Shown: positions 53,117 through 62,147, numbered from the stretch's first letter. The stretch: DNA of 64,000 nucleotides from MKSF01 sp037190225 (GCA_037190225.1 JBBCJL010000006.1:682001-746000); one strand, 5' to 3'. The notes: generated by a model from the letters alone, not told the origin. Program-made: numbers and translations.

Positions 53117-53701
53117 TTATTGTTTCAATTTAAAATATATCTTCTTCAGCCTGCCGAGACATTTATATTTCTGCACCTTGGCTGTCTCTATATTTGCGTA
53201 CTGATGAAGAGCCGCTATATCCTGCATGCTCTTCTTTTCTATATAAAAAGCTTTCAATACCTGGGCGCAGGGCTCTCCCAGCTCCTTCATAGCCTGCTGG
53301 AGCACCTCATAATTGTGCTCGTGCTCCAGGAAATAGGCCACATCCTGCTGCTCATCCTGTAACCCGCCGGTTACCGGCTGCGCTTCATCGGAAAAGTCCA
53401 CGGGCAGCTCATACTGGTAGTGCTTTTGCTGAAACTTTTTGAACCACAGCCTTTTACAGACCGCAAACAGGTAAGTTCCTATTTTACAGGTCAGGCAGAA
53501 CTCCGGATCTTTAGATTTCTGGTACAATACGATCAGACCATCCTGGAACACATCCTGGGCACTTTCGGCATCCCCTCCTTTTGAGAATATCCACTTGCTG
53601 ATAATCGGATAATACACGGTATATATAACTTTGGATGCCCTGTGATCCCCTTCAGAAAGACCGTCCAGCAGCGCCACATCGTTATAGAACTCTTCTTTCA
53701 A
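53117..53701 (-). CDS. ECF-type sigma factor paired with the membrane protease
   Basis: The 194-residue protein has ECF region 2 (KVIYTVYYPIISKWIFSKGG, DAESAQDVFQDGLIVLYQKS, CKIGTYLFAVCKRLWFKKFQ) and region 4 (LGEPCAQVLKAFYIEKKSMQ, DIAALHQYANIETAKVQKYK, CLGRLKKIYF). It is a typical Bacteroidota ECF factor. The protease-linked anti-sigma gene follows in the same operon, so the two are presumed partners. It is divergent from a small lipoprotein gene that could be one of its targets. Confidence 0.92.
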   Translation of the reverse strand: MKEEFYNDVALLDGLSEGDHRASKVIYTVYYPIISKWIFSKGGDAESAQDVFQDGLIVLYQKSKDPEFCLTCKIGTYLFAVCKRLWFKKFQQKHYQYELPVDFSDEAQPVTGGLQDEQQDVAYFLEHEHNYEVLQQAMKELGEPCAQVLKAFYIEKKSMQDIAALHQYANIETAKVQKYKCLGRLKKIYFKLKQ

Positions 53702-53853
53702 TTATTAATACGTTTTTTAATGAATTGTAACCCAAAAGTCGTTCAAAAAAGAATAAAAAAAAATTTTCAAAAAAACGGGTTACCTTTTTTCTGTCCGGGA
53801 ATAAATAGGTGTAAATAATCAAAAATTACTTTAATCAATTCAATTCTTAGAAA

Positions 53854-54069
53854 ATGAAAACTTTAAAATTAGCTATCCTGGCGTTATCTTTCGGTGCATT
53901 CGCAGTTTCTTGCGGTGATACAAATACTGAGACAAAAATTGAAACTCCTGAAGTTGAAGCTCCGGTAACTCCTGAGACTCCGGCTCCTGTTACTCCTGAA
54001 GTTAACCCTGCTGATACTACTAATCCTGCAGCTCAACCAACTCCTGAAGCTGCTCCTGAAACAAAATAA
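53854..54069 (+). CDS. Small lipoprotein with Pro/Thr/Glu-rich repeat tail
   Basis: The 71-residue precursor has a lipoprotein signal (KLAILALSFGAFAVSC, lipobox AVSC) and a mature part of near-repeats: ETKIETPEVEAPVTPETPAP, VTPEVNPADTTNP and PTPEAAPETK. Low-complexity acidic, proline-rich lipoproteins of this kind are often spacers or wall/surface-linked, but no function is known. It has its own strong terminator and is divergent from an ECF sigma operon. Confidence 0.75.
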   Translation: MKTLKLAILALSFGAFAVSCGDTNTETKIETPEVEAPVTPETPAPVTPEVNPADTTNPAAQPTPEAAPETK

Positions 54070-54090
54070 TTGTATTTCCGGAACATATAA

Positions 54091-54127
54091 AAAGCCACTG
54101 CTTTCTAAGGGAAAGCAGTGGCTTTTT
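54091..54127 (+). terminator. Terminator of the small lipoprotein gene
   Basis: AAAGCCACTGCTTTC (54091-54105) pairs perfectly with GAAAGCAGTGGCTTT (54111-54125), then TTTT. Confidence 0.85.
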
Positions 54128-54294
54128 TGTTTACAAAAAATCAATATATCACATTCAATAAAGCTCAAATAAAGATAATAATCAATACTTTAAAACAAAA
54201 CACATAAAGCAACGGATATGATAATTATAACATTCTGCGCTTATTATTTATGAAAAAAGCGGACATTTACGTCATCTTATAAAAGCTGCTGACC

Positions 54295-54858
54295 TTGCCT
54301 GCACCCAGACAACATTTATCCGAAAAAGAATTGCTCCGGCTGTACGCTACAGACCGCAACCCGGAATGGCTTGGCATAGCGCTGGAACGCTATACGGTCC
54401 TGCTGGTCGGCATATGCATGAAGTACCTGAAGGAGCAGGAAGAAGCCAGGGATATCGTACAGCAGGTATTCATAAAAGCGCTGCATACCCTGGAAAAGCA
54501 GCAGATCGACAACCTCGGGGGCTGGCTGTACAGGGTCGCCAGGAACGAATGCCTGGACCATTTAAGAAAGCTCACCTACAACAGGAATATAGAGGAAGAG
54601 CAGCATCACCTGCGGGCCGAGGATACAGACCTCTCCGCCTACCTGGAGCAGGACATCACGATCGAGGCCCTGCATAAAGCCATCGGGGAGCTGAGGCAGG
54701 ACCAGAAGATCTGCATTGAATTATTCTATTTACAGCAAAAAAGTTACCAGGAGATCGCAGAAATCACTAAGTTTGAGATCAGGCAGGTAAAAAGCAATAT
54801 CCAGAACGGGAAGCGCAATCTGAAAATTAAACTTGAAGAACAGCAACTTGGAAAATAA
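54295..54858 (+). CDS. ECF-type sigma factor with TTG start
   Basis: The 187-residue protein (LPAPRQHLSEKELLRLYATD...) has region 2 (LVGICMKYLKEQEEARDIVQ, QVFIKALHTLEKQQIDNLGG, WLYRVARNECLDHLRKLTYN) and region 4 (IGELRQDQKICIELFYLQQK, SYQEIAEITKFEIRQVKSNI, QNGKRNLKIKLEE). The best start is TTG at 54295; no in-frame ATG precedes region 1/2. Weak initiation codons can keep sigma levels low. Its end overlaps the next gene by about 26 bases, indicating translational coupling to the putative anti-sigma factor. Confidence 0.9.
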   Translation: MPAPRQHLSEKELLRLYATDRNPEWLGIALERYTVLLVGICMKYLKEQEEARDIVQQVFIKALHTLEKQQIDNLGGWLYRVARNECLDHLRKLTYNRNIEEEQHHLRAEDTDLSAYLEQDITIEALHKAIGELRQDQKICIELFYLQQKSYQEIAEITKFEIRQVKSNIQNGKRNLKIKLEEQQLGK

Positions 54859-55186
54859 TCATCCTATAGAAAAATACCGGCACAATGATTTCCTGCTGGA
54901 TTACATCCATCATCGCCTGACGGATGAAGAGCGGCTTGCTTTTGAGAGCTACCTGGAACAGGATGAGATGCTGCGGGATGCCGTTGAAGGACTGCAAGCT
55001 GTCGAAAATGCTGACAACCTGCCCGTTATACAGGCCCAGCTCCAGGATTTCCTGCGTCACCACACCCAGAAAGGCAGACCTGCCAGGAGAAAGCCCGACT
55101 TTCATTTTGTGATCTGGGTCAGCATCGCTATCCTGCTCCTGCTGATCTGCCTGGCCGGCATTTATATCTTTTATTCCAAAAGATAA
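54833..55186 (+). CDS. Putative single-pass anti-sigma factor
   Basis: The 117-residue protein has a cytoplasmic N-terminus (RHNDFLLDYIHHRLTDEERL, AFESYLEQDEMLRDAVEGLQ), like zinc-free anti-sigma domains of Bacteroidota, and one C-terminal transmembrane helix (VIWVSIAILLLLICLAGIYI) ending YSKR. There is almost no periplasmic part, so sensing would need another protein. The start appears to be TTG (54833, or 54848) inside the end of the sigma gene, ensuring coupled expression. Confidence 0.7.
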   Translation: MKNSNLENNHPIEKYRHNDFLLDYIHHRLTDEERLAFESYLEQDEMLRDAVEGLQAVENADNLPVIQAQLQDFLRHHTQKGRPARRKPDFHFVIWVSIAILLLLICLAGIYIFYSKR

Positions 55187-55322
55187 ACGCGCCTCCCGGA
55201 ATTTCCTTATTTTTAAGCTTATTTTTAGTCCCCGACCCAACCAGGGAAGGGATTTGACTGTCTATTATGACAGGTGACCAAAACATTATTAACATTTGTC
55301 ATTAGCAATATCATATCAGGGC

Positions 55323-55874
55323 ATGGAATCAAACTCCGATGAGTTGATACAAATAGTGGAGGGCTGTATGAAAAATGAACGTGCTGCCCAGGAACGTTTG
55401 TATAAAATGTTCTACCCTAAAATGATGGCAATGATACGCCGCTATTACTCGGACGAAATGATAGCGGAAGAGATCATCAATAACGGCTTTCTCAAAGCTT
55501 TCAAGCACATTACAAGCTTCGGTTTCAAAGGATCATTCGAGGGCTGGCTTCGTAAGATCATGTTCCGTTCCGTATCCGATTATTCCCAGATACAGAATAA
55601 ATACCGTGACAATGTGGTGCTGATGGAGAAAGACGCGCTGCTGCCCCGTGCCCATTCCCACAACCTGTATTATAACGATCTGATGAAGCTGGTGGAGCAG
55701 CTGCCTGAAGCCACGCGGGTCGTATTCAACCTGTTTGTATTGGAAAATTACGGGCATAAGGAGATCGCCGAGCTGATGCACATCAGCGAAGGCACTTCTA
55801 AATGGCATGTGGCCGAGGCAAGAAAGCTGCTGAAAGCGAAAATAGAAAAATTGAATTTACACTTTAAAAAATAA
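55323..55874 (+). CDS. ECF-type sigma factor
   Basis: From ATG 55323 the protein has 183 residues (MESNSDELIQIVEGCMKNER); a TTG 27 bases upstream is possible. Region 2 reads AQERLYKMFYPKMMAMIRRY, YSDEMIAEEIINNGFLKAFK and FEGWLRKIMFRSVSDYSQIQ. Region 4 reads QLPEATRVVFNLFVLENYGH, KEIAELMHISEGTSKWHVAE, ARKLLKAKIEKL. It is followed after 5 bases by an unusual anti-sigma/beta-barrel fusion gene. Confidence 0.92.
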   Translation: MESNSDELIQIVEGCMKNERAAQERLYKMFYPKMMAMIRRYYSDEMIAEEIINNGFLKAFKHITSFGFKGSFEGWLRKIMFRSVSDYSQIQNKYRDNVVLMEKDALLPRAHSHNLYYNDLMKLVEQLPEATRVVFNLFVLENYGHKEIAELMHISEGTSKWHVAEARKLLKAKIEKLNLHFKK

Positions 55875-55879
55875 TAGAT

Positions 55880-57835
55880 ATGGATAACAACAAGGAATTC
55901 ATCCATATTGATGAACTGTTTCAGCGACTAAGGCATACCGTGCAGGAAGAATACCGCTCGGAAGATGCCTGGTCCAGGATGAAAAATCTCCTGGATGAGG
56001 AAATGCCCGTCACTGATCCGGTAAGAGGCAGCGGAAGAAAAAGGTATTTTATACCGCTGCTCGCTTTACTGCTGGGTATCGGCGGTGTTACTACCGGCTA
56101 CCAGTTGTACCAATATAACCAACAGCAATTATCAGGCACCCTGCAGGCTGCTGCAGCACATGATATGGTCAGCGCTGCCGCTACCCCTGCATCCTATTCC
56201 CGCGATCTCCCTGCTGAGGCCACGGAGCAATACGGCCGGAAGGGAACAGTATCCCGTACAGCAGCCGGGTCCGGCACTACTGCCGGAACTTCAGCTCCTG
56301 CAGCGGGCAAACCTGCCGGACCCCGTAGCAGCAATAACGATAACGGTAACAGAACAGGCAGGCACACCCCCTCACAGGGCGGTAGTACACTGGCCCGTAC
56401 CGGCGGAACAGCCGGCAGCACTGCAGGACGTGAGCATTCCGTTAAAAGCAATCCTGAACAACAGCTTACAGAAATATTCCAGCTGCCCGCAATAGCTGCC
56501 GGGCCCGGCATATGGCAATACCACCATCCTGTAGCCCGGCTGCTGAACGGCAGCAGCACTTCCCTGGTAATGAATACCCTACCTGAGGACAATAAAGCGG
56601 GCGCTACTCCTTCAGCGGAAAGGCTGGAAAGGCTCCTTCAGGAAAAAATTCCCAACGCACTGCCTGCTGTACGGCAGCAGCCCGTTGTGCCTGTAGCACA
56701 GACGGCGACTCCGCCAACTGAGACCGGCGACCATAAGCCTGCCGCAGAGCAGCAGCACGACAACGTGACACCGGAAACGCCTGAGATCATCAGGACCGTA
56801 GCCAGGGATAATGTTACTTATGTACAGAAAAACGATGGCAAATGGTATAAAGAGGAAGAAGAAAAGAGAAAATTCATCCATACCGTAAGGAAAATGGACG
56901 AGAACCGCCAGTACTACATTGACACCCAGTCAGTAGAAGAAGCGATCGTGGTGAAGCACCTGCCCGTGGACGCCTCCATAGTGACCGGGCGGACGGAAAA
57001 CAGCCTCGGCAGCTCCGCATCAACGTCCAGCAGCAACTTCACGGATCTCAAGGTCCTGAATGACAGTAAGGTGAAAGCCTATACCGGCGAAGAGGAAGGC
57101 AGCTCCTTCTTTAAGAAATACATTTTAAAAGACGATATCTATAAGCTGTTCAACGGAACGAACAAATTCGAGGCCATGATCAACTTCGGCGGCCTGTACG
57201 CGCCTGCCGCAACCGGCTCCTACGGCTTCCACTTCGGCGTGGGCGCTATTTATAACCTGACAGAGCGCCTGGATATCGGCCTGGAAGCCAGGTATGTCCG
57301 TAAGTCATTCTCCAATTTCTATCAGGAAGATGAGCAGAAAAACTACAATGTTTCCCAAAATGGCTCCCTGTACAGCGGTACGGAGACCATCACCCGTTAT
57401 GAATACACCATCAGGAACTACAACAGCATCGAAATACCGCTGTACCTGAGCTATAAAATAGGCGACAGGCTATCTGTAATGGGCGGTATCCAGTATGTTT
57501 ATGCAGCGCCTATCAAATGGCAACTGAAAACCAGCACCATGGTAAACGATAATTTCGCTTCCGTGGAAATGCCGCAAAATACCAGTATGCTGTTCAACCA
57601 GCAGACCGACTTCAGCGCCCGCAGCGGGTTCGGGTTCATGGCAGGCATAGGCTTTGACGCCAGCAAGCGCATCAGCCTTGATTTCAGGGTATCGCAGAAT
57701 TTCTACGGCAGGAACAACAGCAGCAATAATTCCATCAACAGCATTTACAACGCTCCTGTTTTCGGACTGACGCTGGGATATTTCTTTGGTAAAAAAGATA
57801 AGATCTATTACCTGATGCAGAATAATCAACGCTAA
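55880..57835 (+). CDS. Trans-envelope protein: anti-sigma-like N-terminus fused to outer-membrane beta-barrel
   Basis: The 651-residue protein begins with a charged cytoplasmic segment (EFIHIDELFQRLRHTVQEEY, RSEDAWSRMKNLLDEEM), then a transmembrane helix at about 55-75 (YFIPLLALLLGIGGVTTGYQ). A low-complexity Ala/Thr/Pro/Gly-rich linker runs from about 80 to 300. The C-terminal 240 residues are amphipathic strands of an outer-membrane beta-barrel: FGGLYAPAATGSYGFHFGVG, LDIGLEARYVRKSFSNFY, RSGFGFMAGIGFDASKRISL, FGLTLGYFFGKK. One chain would thus span inner membrane, periplasm and outer membrane. It directly follows an ECF sigma gene, so direct surface-to-sigma signalling is a fair inference. 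Confidence 0.82.
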   Translation: MDNNKEFIHIDELFQRLRHTVQEEYRSEDAWSRMKNLLDEEMPVTDPVRGSGRKRYFIPLLALLLGIGGVTTGYQLYQYNQQQLSGTLQAAAAHDMVSAAATPASYSRDLPAEATEQYGRKGTVSRTAAGSGTTAGTSAPAAGKPAGPRSSNNDNGNRTGRHTPSQGGSTLARTGGTAGSTAGREHSVKSNPEQQLTEIFQLPAIAAGPGIWQYHHPVARLLNGSSTSLVMNTLPEDNKAGATPSAERLERLLQEKIPNALPAVRQQPVVPVAQTATPPTETGDHKPAAEQQHDNVTPETPEIIRTVARDNVTYVQKNDGKWYKEEEEKRKFIHTVRKMDENRQYYIDTQSVEEAIVVKHLPVDASIVTGRTENSLGSSASTSSSNFTDLKVLNDSKVKAYTGEEEGSSFFKKYILKDDIYKLFNGTNKFEAMINFGGLYAPAATGSYGFHFGVGAIYNLTERLDIGLEARYVRKSFSNFYQEDEQKNYNVSQNGSLYSGTETITRYEYTIRNYNSIEIPLYLSYKIGDRLSVMGGIQYVYAAPIKWQLKTSTMVNDNFASVEMPQNTSMLFNQQTDFSARSGFGFMAGIGFDASKRISLDFRVSQNFYGRNNSSNNSINSIYNAPVFGLTLGYFFGKKDKIYYLMQNNQR

Positions 57836-57858
57836 ATATTGACAATATATACTTACGT

Positions 57859-57896
57859 ATGCCGTGTATCCTTAAAAGTGCACGGCATATTTTTAT
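57859..57896 (+). terminator. Terminator after the anti-sigma/barrel gene
   Basis: ATGCCGTG (57859-57866) pairs with CACGGCAT (57881-57888), followed by ATTTTTA. The following 57897-58157 holds only the etfB promoter region. Confidence 0.65.
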
Positions 57897-58106
57897 CCTG
57901 AGGGCTCCGCCAGCCGCTTCAGGGTCCGTATTAACGGCTTAAAGCAGCCCCCCGGACATCCGCCCTTTCCGCTTTAACAAGTCATTTTCCCCACTTTCCG
58001 GCAAGCCCTTGTAACGGCCCGATTATCAGCAGTAACAAGACGTAAAAAAATGAATGACTATTCATTTTTTTACCTAAAAATTGCATTTCTTGTGAAATAT
58101 CTTAGC

Positions 58107-58114
58107 TATATTTG
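58107..58114 (+). promoter_or_regulatory. Candidate -7 promoter element of etfBA
   Basis: TATATTTG fits TAnnTTTG, 43 bases before the etfB start. A TTG about 15 bases upstream is too close to be a standard -33 element. Confidence 0.4.
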
Positions 58115-58157
58115 CACTGCTTTTGGAAATTACATTATTTATAAAAAAATAAATGAA

Positions 58158-58901
58158 ATGAAAATATTAGTTTGTATAGCTCAGGCTCCGGATACGACCT
58201 CAAAGATTGCGTTTACGGACAATAATACCAGGTTTAACGAAGCAGGCGTTACCTATATCATCAATCCGTATGATGAGTGGTATGCCCTGGTACGCGCCCT
58301 GGAACTGAAAGAAGCAGGTACAGCCGGCGAGGTGCACCTGATTACGGTAGGCAATGCCGGATCTGAAGCTATTATGAGAAAAGCGCTGGCACTGGGAGGC
58401 GATCAGGCTTACCGTATCAATACGGAGAGCACTGACACCTACCTTGTAGCGGAGCAGATCGCCGCTTTTGCCAAAGATAAAGGATATGACCTGATCCTGA
58501 CAGGAAAGGAATCCATTGATTACAATAACGGATCTATAGGCGCTTCCATCGCAGCGGCCCTGGATACAGAATACGTAGGCTTTGCCACGAAGCTGGACGT
58601 AAGCGGCAATACCGCTACCGTTACCCGTGAGATCGAAGGCGGAGAGGAAACAGATACGGTCAATACGCCGGTTGTCATCTCCTGCCAGAAAGGTATGGCG
58701 GAAGCACGCATTCCCAATATGAGAGGTATCATGGCAGCCCGTACCAAGCCGCTCAACGTCATAGAGCCTACAGGCACCGCCGCTCTGACACAGATCGCTT
58801 CCTATGAATTACTGCCTCCTAAATCAGGGGTAAAATTATTTGAAGCGGACCAGATGGACGCCCTGGTGGAAGCGCTGCACAAGGATGCAAAAGTGATCTG
58901 A
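58158..58901 (+). CDS. etfB: Electron transfer flavoprotein beta subunit
   Basis: EtfB binds AMP and forms a heterodimer with EtfA that carries electrons from acyl-CoA dehydrogenases to the quinone pool. From ATG 58158 the protein has 247 residues, the usual length; codons further up are open but not family-like. Blocks seen are MKILVCIAQAPDTTSKIAFT, YDEWYALVRALELKEAGTAG, DLILTGKESIDYNNGSIGAS, VTREIEGGEETDTVNTPVVI, and PNMRGIMAARTKPLNVIEP. It is followed after 64 bases by etfA in one operon. Confidence 0.96.
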   Translation: MKILVCIAQAPDTTSKIAFTDNNTRFNEAGVTYIINPYDEWYALVRALELKEAGTAGEVHLITVGNAGSEAIMRKALALGGDQAYRINTESTDTYLVAEQIAAFAKDKGYDLILTGKESIDYNNGSIGASIAAALDTEYVGFATKLDVSGNTATVTREIEGGEETDTVNTPVVISCQKGMAEARIPNMRGIMAARTKPLNVIEPTGTAALTQIASYELLPPKSGVKLFEADQMDALVEALHKDAKVI

Positions 58902-58965
58902 CCCGGTCGGATAGCTTTGGCCAACCACAATCATTTTCTTACGCTTAATAAAGATATTTCAATAT

Positions 58966-59937
58966 ATGTCAGTTTTAGTTTTTGTTGAAAACAACCAGGG
59001 TTCTTTCAAAAAGAAAACCTACGAATTAATTAACTATGCTGCCGAGGTAGCTAAAAGAACAGGCGTTGACACCACTGCGCTTGTTTTAGGACAGGCCGAT
59101 GATGCAGCGCTGGCGGCGCTGGGTAATTACGGTGCCGTAAAAGTATTACACGACAGCAATGCGGCTTTCAATAATTTCGGTACCAGGGCTTTCTCCAAAG
59201 CTGTTATCGCCGCGGCGCAAAAAACAGGCGCTAAGGTCATTATCACTAATTATGACGTGGAAGGAAAATCCATCGCGGGCTATGTAGCCGCCGCATTAAA
59301 AGCAGGCCTGGTGTCCGGAGCAGTGGATTATCCCGTAACAGAGGGCGGCTTTACGGTAAAGAAAACCGTATTCTCCGGTAAAGCATTTGCCAATATTACC
59401 ATTACTTCCGATATCAAGGTAGTAAGCCTGGTCCCTAATACCTTCCCTGTGCAGAAAACGGATGCCACAGCAACGGTAGAGGCGTTTGACACAGGTGTAA
59501 GCACCAATAATATTACTGTAAAAGAAGTCAATAAAGTGACCGGTGCCGTACCTCTCGGAGAGGCTGAGCTGGTGGTTTCCGGCGGACGCGGCCTGAAAGG
59601 CCCTGAAAACTGGGGCATCGTGGAAGACCTCGCCAATGCGCTGGGCGCCGCCTTAGCGTGCAGCCGCCCGGTAGCTGACGCCCACTGGCGCCCGCATCAT
59701 GAGCACGTAGGGCAAACAGGCGGCACTATCCGTCCTAACCTGTACGTAGCCTGCGGGATATCCGGCGCTATACAGCATTTGGCAGGCGTCAATTCATCCA
59801 AATGTATCGTTGTCATCAATAAAGACCCCGAAGCACCGTTCTTCAAGGCTGCCGACTATGGTGTGGTAGGTGATGTATTCGAAATACTGCCCAAACTTAC
59901 AGAGGCTGTAAAAAAATTCAAGGCAGGTCACGCTTAA
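58966..59937 (+). CDS. etfA: Electron transfer flavoprotein alpha subunit
   Basis: The 323-residue EtfA holds the redox FAD. Its C-terminal FAD domain is clear: ELVVSGGRGLKGPENWGIVE, ALACSRPVADAHWRPHHEHV, GQTGGTIRPNLYVACGISGA, IQHLAGVNSSKCIVVINKDP, and ADYGVVGDVFEILPKL. The N-terminal domain pairs with EtfB. A strong terminator follows, so the operon is just etfB-etfA; no dehydrogenase gene is adjacent. Confidence 0.96.
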   Translation: MSVLVFVENNQGSFKKKTYELINYAAEVAKRTGVDTTALVLGQADDAALAALGNYGAVKVLHDSNAAFNNFGTRAFSKAVIAAAQKTGAKVIITNYDVEGKSIAGYVAAALKAGLVSGAVDYPVTEGGFTVKKTVFSGKAFANITITSDIKVVSLVPNTFPVQKTDATATVEAFDTGVSTNNITVKEVNKVTGAVPLGEAELVVSGGRGLKGPENWGIVEDLANALGAALACSRPVADAHWRPHHEHVGQTGGTIRPNLYVACGISGAIQHLAGVNSSKCIVVINKDPEAPFFKAADYGVVGDVFEILPKLTEAVKKFKAGHA

Positions 59938-59956
59938 CCATCACTTTTATCATAAA

Positions 59957-59994
59957 AAAGGTCCTATACTGATTATTTGGTATAGGACCTTTTA
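59957..59994. terminator. Terminator between etfA and the convergent DUF3857-like gene
   Basis: AAAGGTCCTATA (59957-59968) pairs perfectly with TATAGGACCTTT (59981-59992), flanked by A- and T-runs, so it can serve both strands. Confidence 0.85.
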
Positions 59995-60017
59995 ATATGA
60001 TGCCATATCTGCCAGCA

Positions 60018-62030
60018 TTATTTCTGCTGCAGGATCACTTTCATATCGTTAAAGCGGTGTGCCGCATTGATCACCTGCTTGTACTTTTCATAATCCTTTT
60101 TAGGGAAGCCCAGTGCTGTATAACCTTCCCGGATATGGATCAGCAGCTGCTCTCCTGCCACTTTTGCCGTCCGGATATAGTACAGGCCGTCCTGCTTATA
60201 ATCCAGCGCCATCTCAAAATCCGGAAGATTGGCTACTTCATAGCCTGCGGGAATATCAATAGCGATCGTCACATCCGTACTATGGGGGAAGCTGATCACG
60301 ACATCATACGGTCCCGGTACATCCGGGATACTGTCCTGGCTGCCGATGAGCCTGCCCACATCAAAGACCAGCTCCGAACCCACACGCGTAATAAGTCCGC
60401 GGGATTCCAGCACCGCCTGCGCATCATATTGCTTTTCCGCGCTCCATGTATTGATCACCACGGGATCATATTGCAATGTTTTCACCTGCACTGTGGTATC
60501 CATATTCCAGCTAAGGATGCCCATGATATAATTCTTCTTAAAATCAGCCATACCGGCCTTGGCCAGCTGGTTATATACATACTCATTTCCTGCGTACATC
60601 ATAGCAAACTCACCAGCCGAGCTTTTGCTGATCCTGGTGGTGGTAACATCACCCCGGAAAGACACCTGGTAGCTCATGGTGCTGCTATTAGCCTCCTTGT
60701 CACCATAGAATTTCAGGTAACCGTCTTTAGGGACCATACCTTTTACACCTTTATAAGAGGTCAGGTCCAGCAAGGCGGCTTCATTTTCCAGGTAAAGGCT
60801 CTCCGCGTACGGGAAACGGTAAAATACACTTGAGGGTGAAATATACCCTTTGTATTCCGGGAAAAAGAACAGCAGGCTGCTGCCGTTTTCCAGCGCAGAC
60901 AGGTCTTCCTTATAGGGCGACAGGTATTTGTTGTGCGCCACATATATCTCATAGTCTATCTTCAGCTGGTCAAAGGCAAGCATCAGTATCCTGCTGACGA
61001 CTGCTATATGCAGGGCGCTAGCCTTGTCGGCCTGTGCTATTTTCTGGCTGATCAGCGGGTGGCTGAAGCTGAGCACCAGGCCATCCTTCTTCTCTGCCAT
61101 AAGCTTTTTTACCGCTTTTTCAACCGCCTTTACCTGCTCCCTTTTATCTGTAATCTTAAGGACGCCGTTCTTATTCAGGAATTTATCCACCCACCTGGCA
61201 TCCGTTGCTTCTATATTGTTGACAACGGCAAATATCCATTCCGTGAACAGCTTCTTATCAATAACATTCAGCGGCGTGTTATTCAGGGTCTTAATGGTAT
61301 AGCCCAATGCTTTTTCATGGGACCTGATATCAAATGACAGGTGATAGGCCGGGTCCGTATGGCCCTCCTCCAGCGTATAGAACCGGAAGTCCCCCTCCTC
61401 TTCATCCAGCCCGGCCTTACCTTTGATATTATAATAGCTGAATACCATATCGGAAGAAGGCGGCAGCTCAAATTTCACAAATGAACGCTGTACCGGGTAA
61501 GCGGTCCTGAAATAAATGATCCCCGTACTTTCCAATGGGGTCAGGATAGTCTGAACGATATCCAGCTGGTCCCCGGGAGACAGCAGTCCTGCGGGAATGC
61601 TGAGATATTTCATATTGCCTGCAAGCGTGGCATAGATATTGGGAATTGCCCTGATGCTGCCGTCCTGCCTGATGATCCTGGCTTCGTGCTTCACCAGGTT
61701 TTCATCCGGCTGCAGCAGCACCTCCAGCTTTCCAGGCTCCAGCGAATCACCGGTATTGATATATACGGATACTTTCCGGTAAGCCACCTGCAGCAGGGAG
61801 TCCCTTTTGGCCATAGCCGTATCAAATGCCAGGTAAAAGATCCGCTCGTCATTCAGTATAATAAAGTCATCTCCGGGGTTCCCCTGAAGCCCGTAACGGG
61901 TACTGTCATAAAAAAGTGTCTGTACATTTTCTGCCGCTCTGGAATTCAGGATCCATATATTGCCGCCATACTGCGCACTGGAAGCCCATGAGAGCAGCAG
62001 CGCTATAATTAACACGAGTCCTTTTTTCAT
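60018..62030 (-). CDS. Secreted DUF3857/transglutaminase-like protein, probably without catalytic cysteine
   Basis: The 670-residue protein has a signal peptide (KGLVLIIALLLSWASSAQ). Residues 80-270 match the DUF3857 type (VSVYINTGDSLEPGKLEVLL, RIIRQDGSIRAIPNIYATL, PAGLLSPGDQLDIVQTILTP). A transglutaminase-like region lies at about 320-420: AQADKASALHIAVVSRILML, AFDQLKIDYEIYVAHN. There the usual DCKD cysteine is missing (QADKAS). The C-terminal part is beta-rich (DVVISFPHSTDVTIAIDIPA). It may be a binding or scaffold protein rather than an enzyme. It is transcribed alone. Confidence 0.72.
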   Translation of the reverse strand: MKKGLVLIIALLLSWASSAQYGGNIWILNSRAAENVQTLFYDSTRYGLQGNPGDDFIILNDERIFYLAFDTAMAKRDSLLQVAYRKVSVYINTGDSLEPGKLEVLLQPDENLVKHEARIIRQDGSIRAIPNIYATLAGNMKYLSIPAGLLSPGDQLDIVQTILTPLESTGIIYFRTAYPVQRSFVKFELPPSSDMVFSYYNIKGKAGLDEEEGDFRFYTLEEGHTDPAYHLSFDIRSHEKALGYTIKTLNNTPLNVIDKKLFTEWIFAVVNNIEATDARWVDKFLNKNGVLKITDKREQVKAVEKAVKKLMAEKKDGLVLSFSHPLISQKIAQADKASALHIAVVSRILMLAFDQLKIDYEIYVAHNKYLSPYKEDLSALENGSSLLFFFPEYKGYISPSSVFYRFPYAESLYLENEAALLDLTSYKGVKGMVPKDGYLKFYGDKEANSSTMSYQVSFRGDVTTTRISKSSAGEFAMMYAGNEYVYNQLAKAGMADFKKNYIMGILSWNMDTTVQVKTLQYDPVVINTWSAEKQYDAQAVLESRGLITRVGSELVFDVGRLIGSQDSIPDVPGPYDVVISFPHSTDVTIAIDIPAGYEVANLPDFEMALDYKQDGLYYIRTAKVAGEQLLIHIREGYTALGFPKKDYEKYKQVINAAHRFNDMKVILQQK

Positions 62031-62147
62031 ATCCTTGTTGATTCGGTTCCAAATATAAGCATTTATCTTTTCTTAAAAGCTGCCGGAATCTTGAACGGTA
62101 CGGTATAAAGATTTACTTTCGCTGTCATAAAATACAAGCAACGAGAG

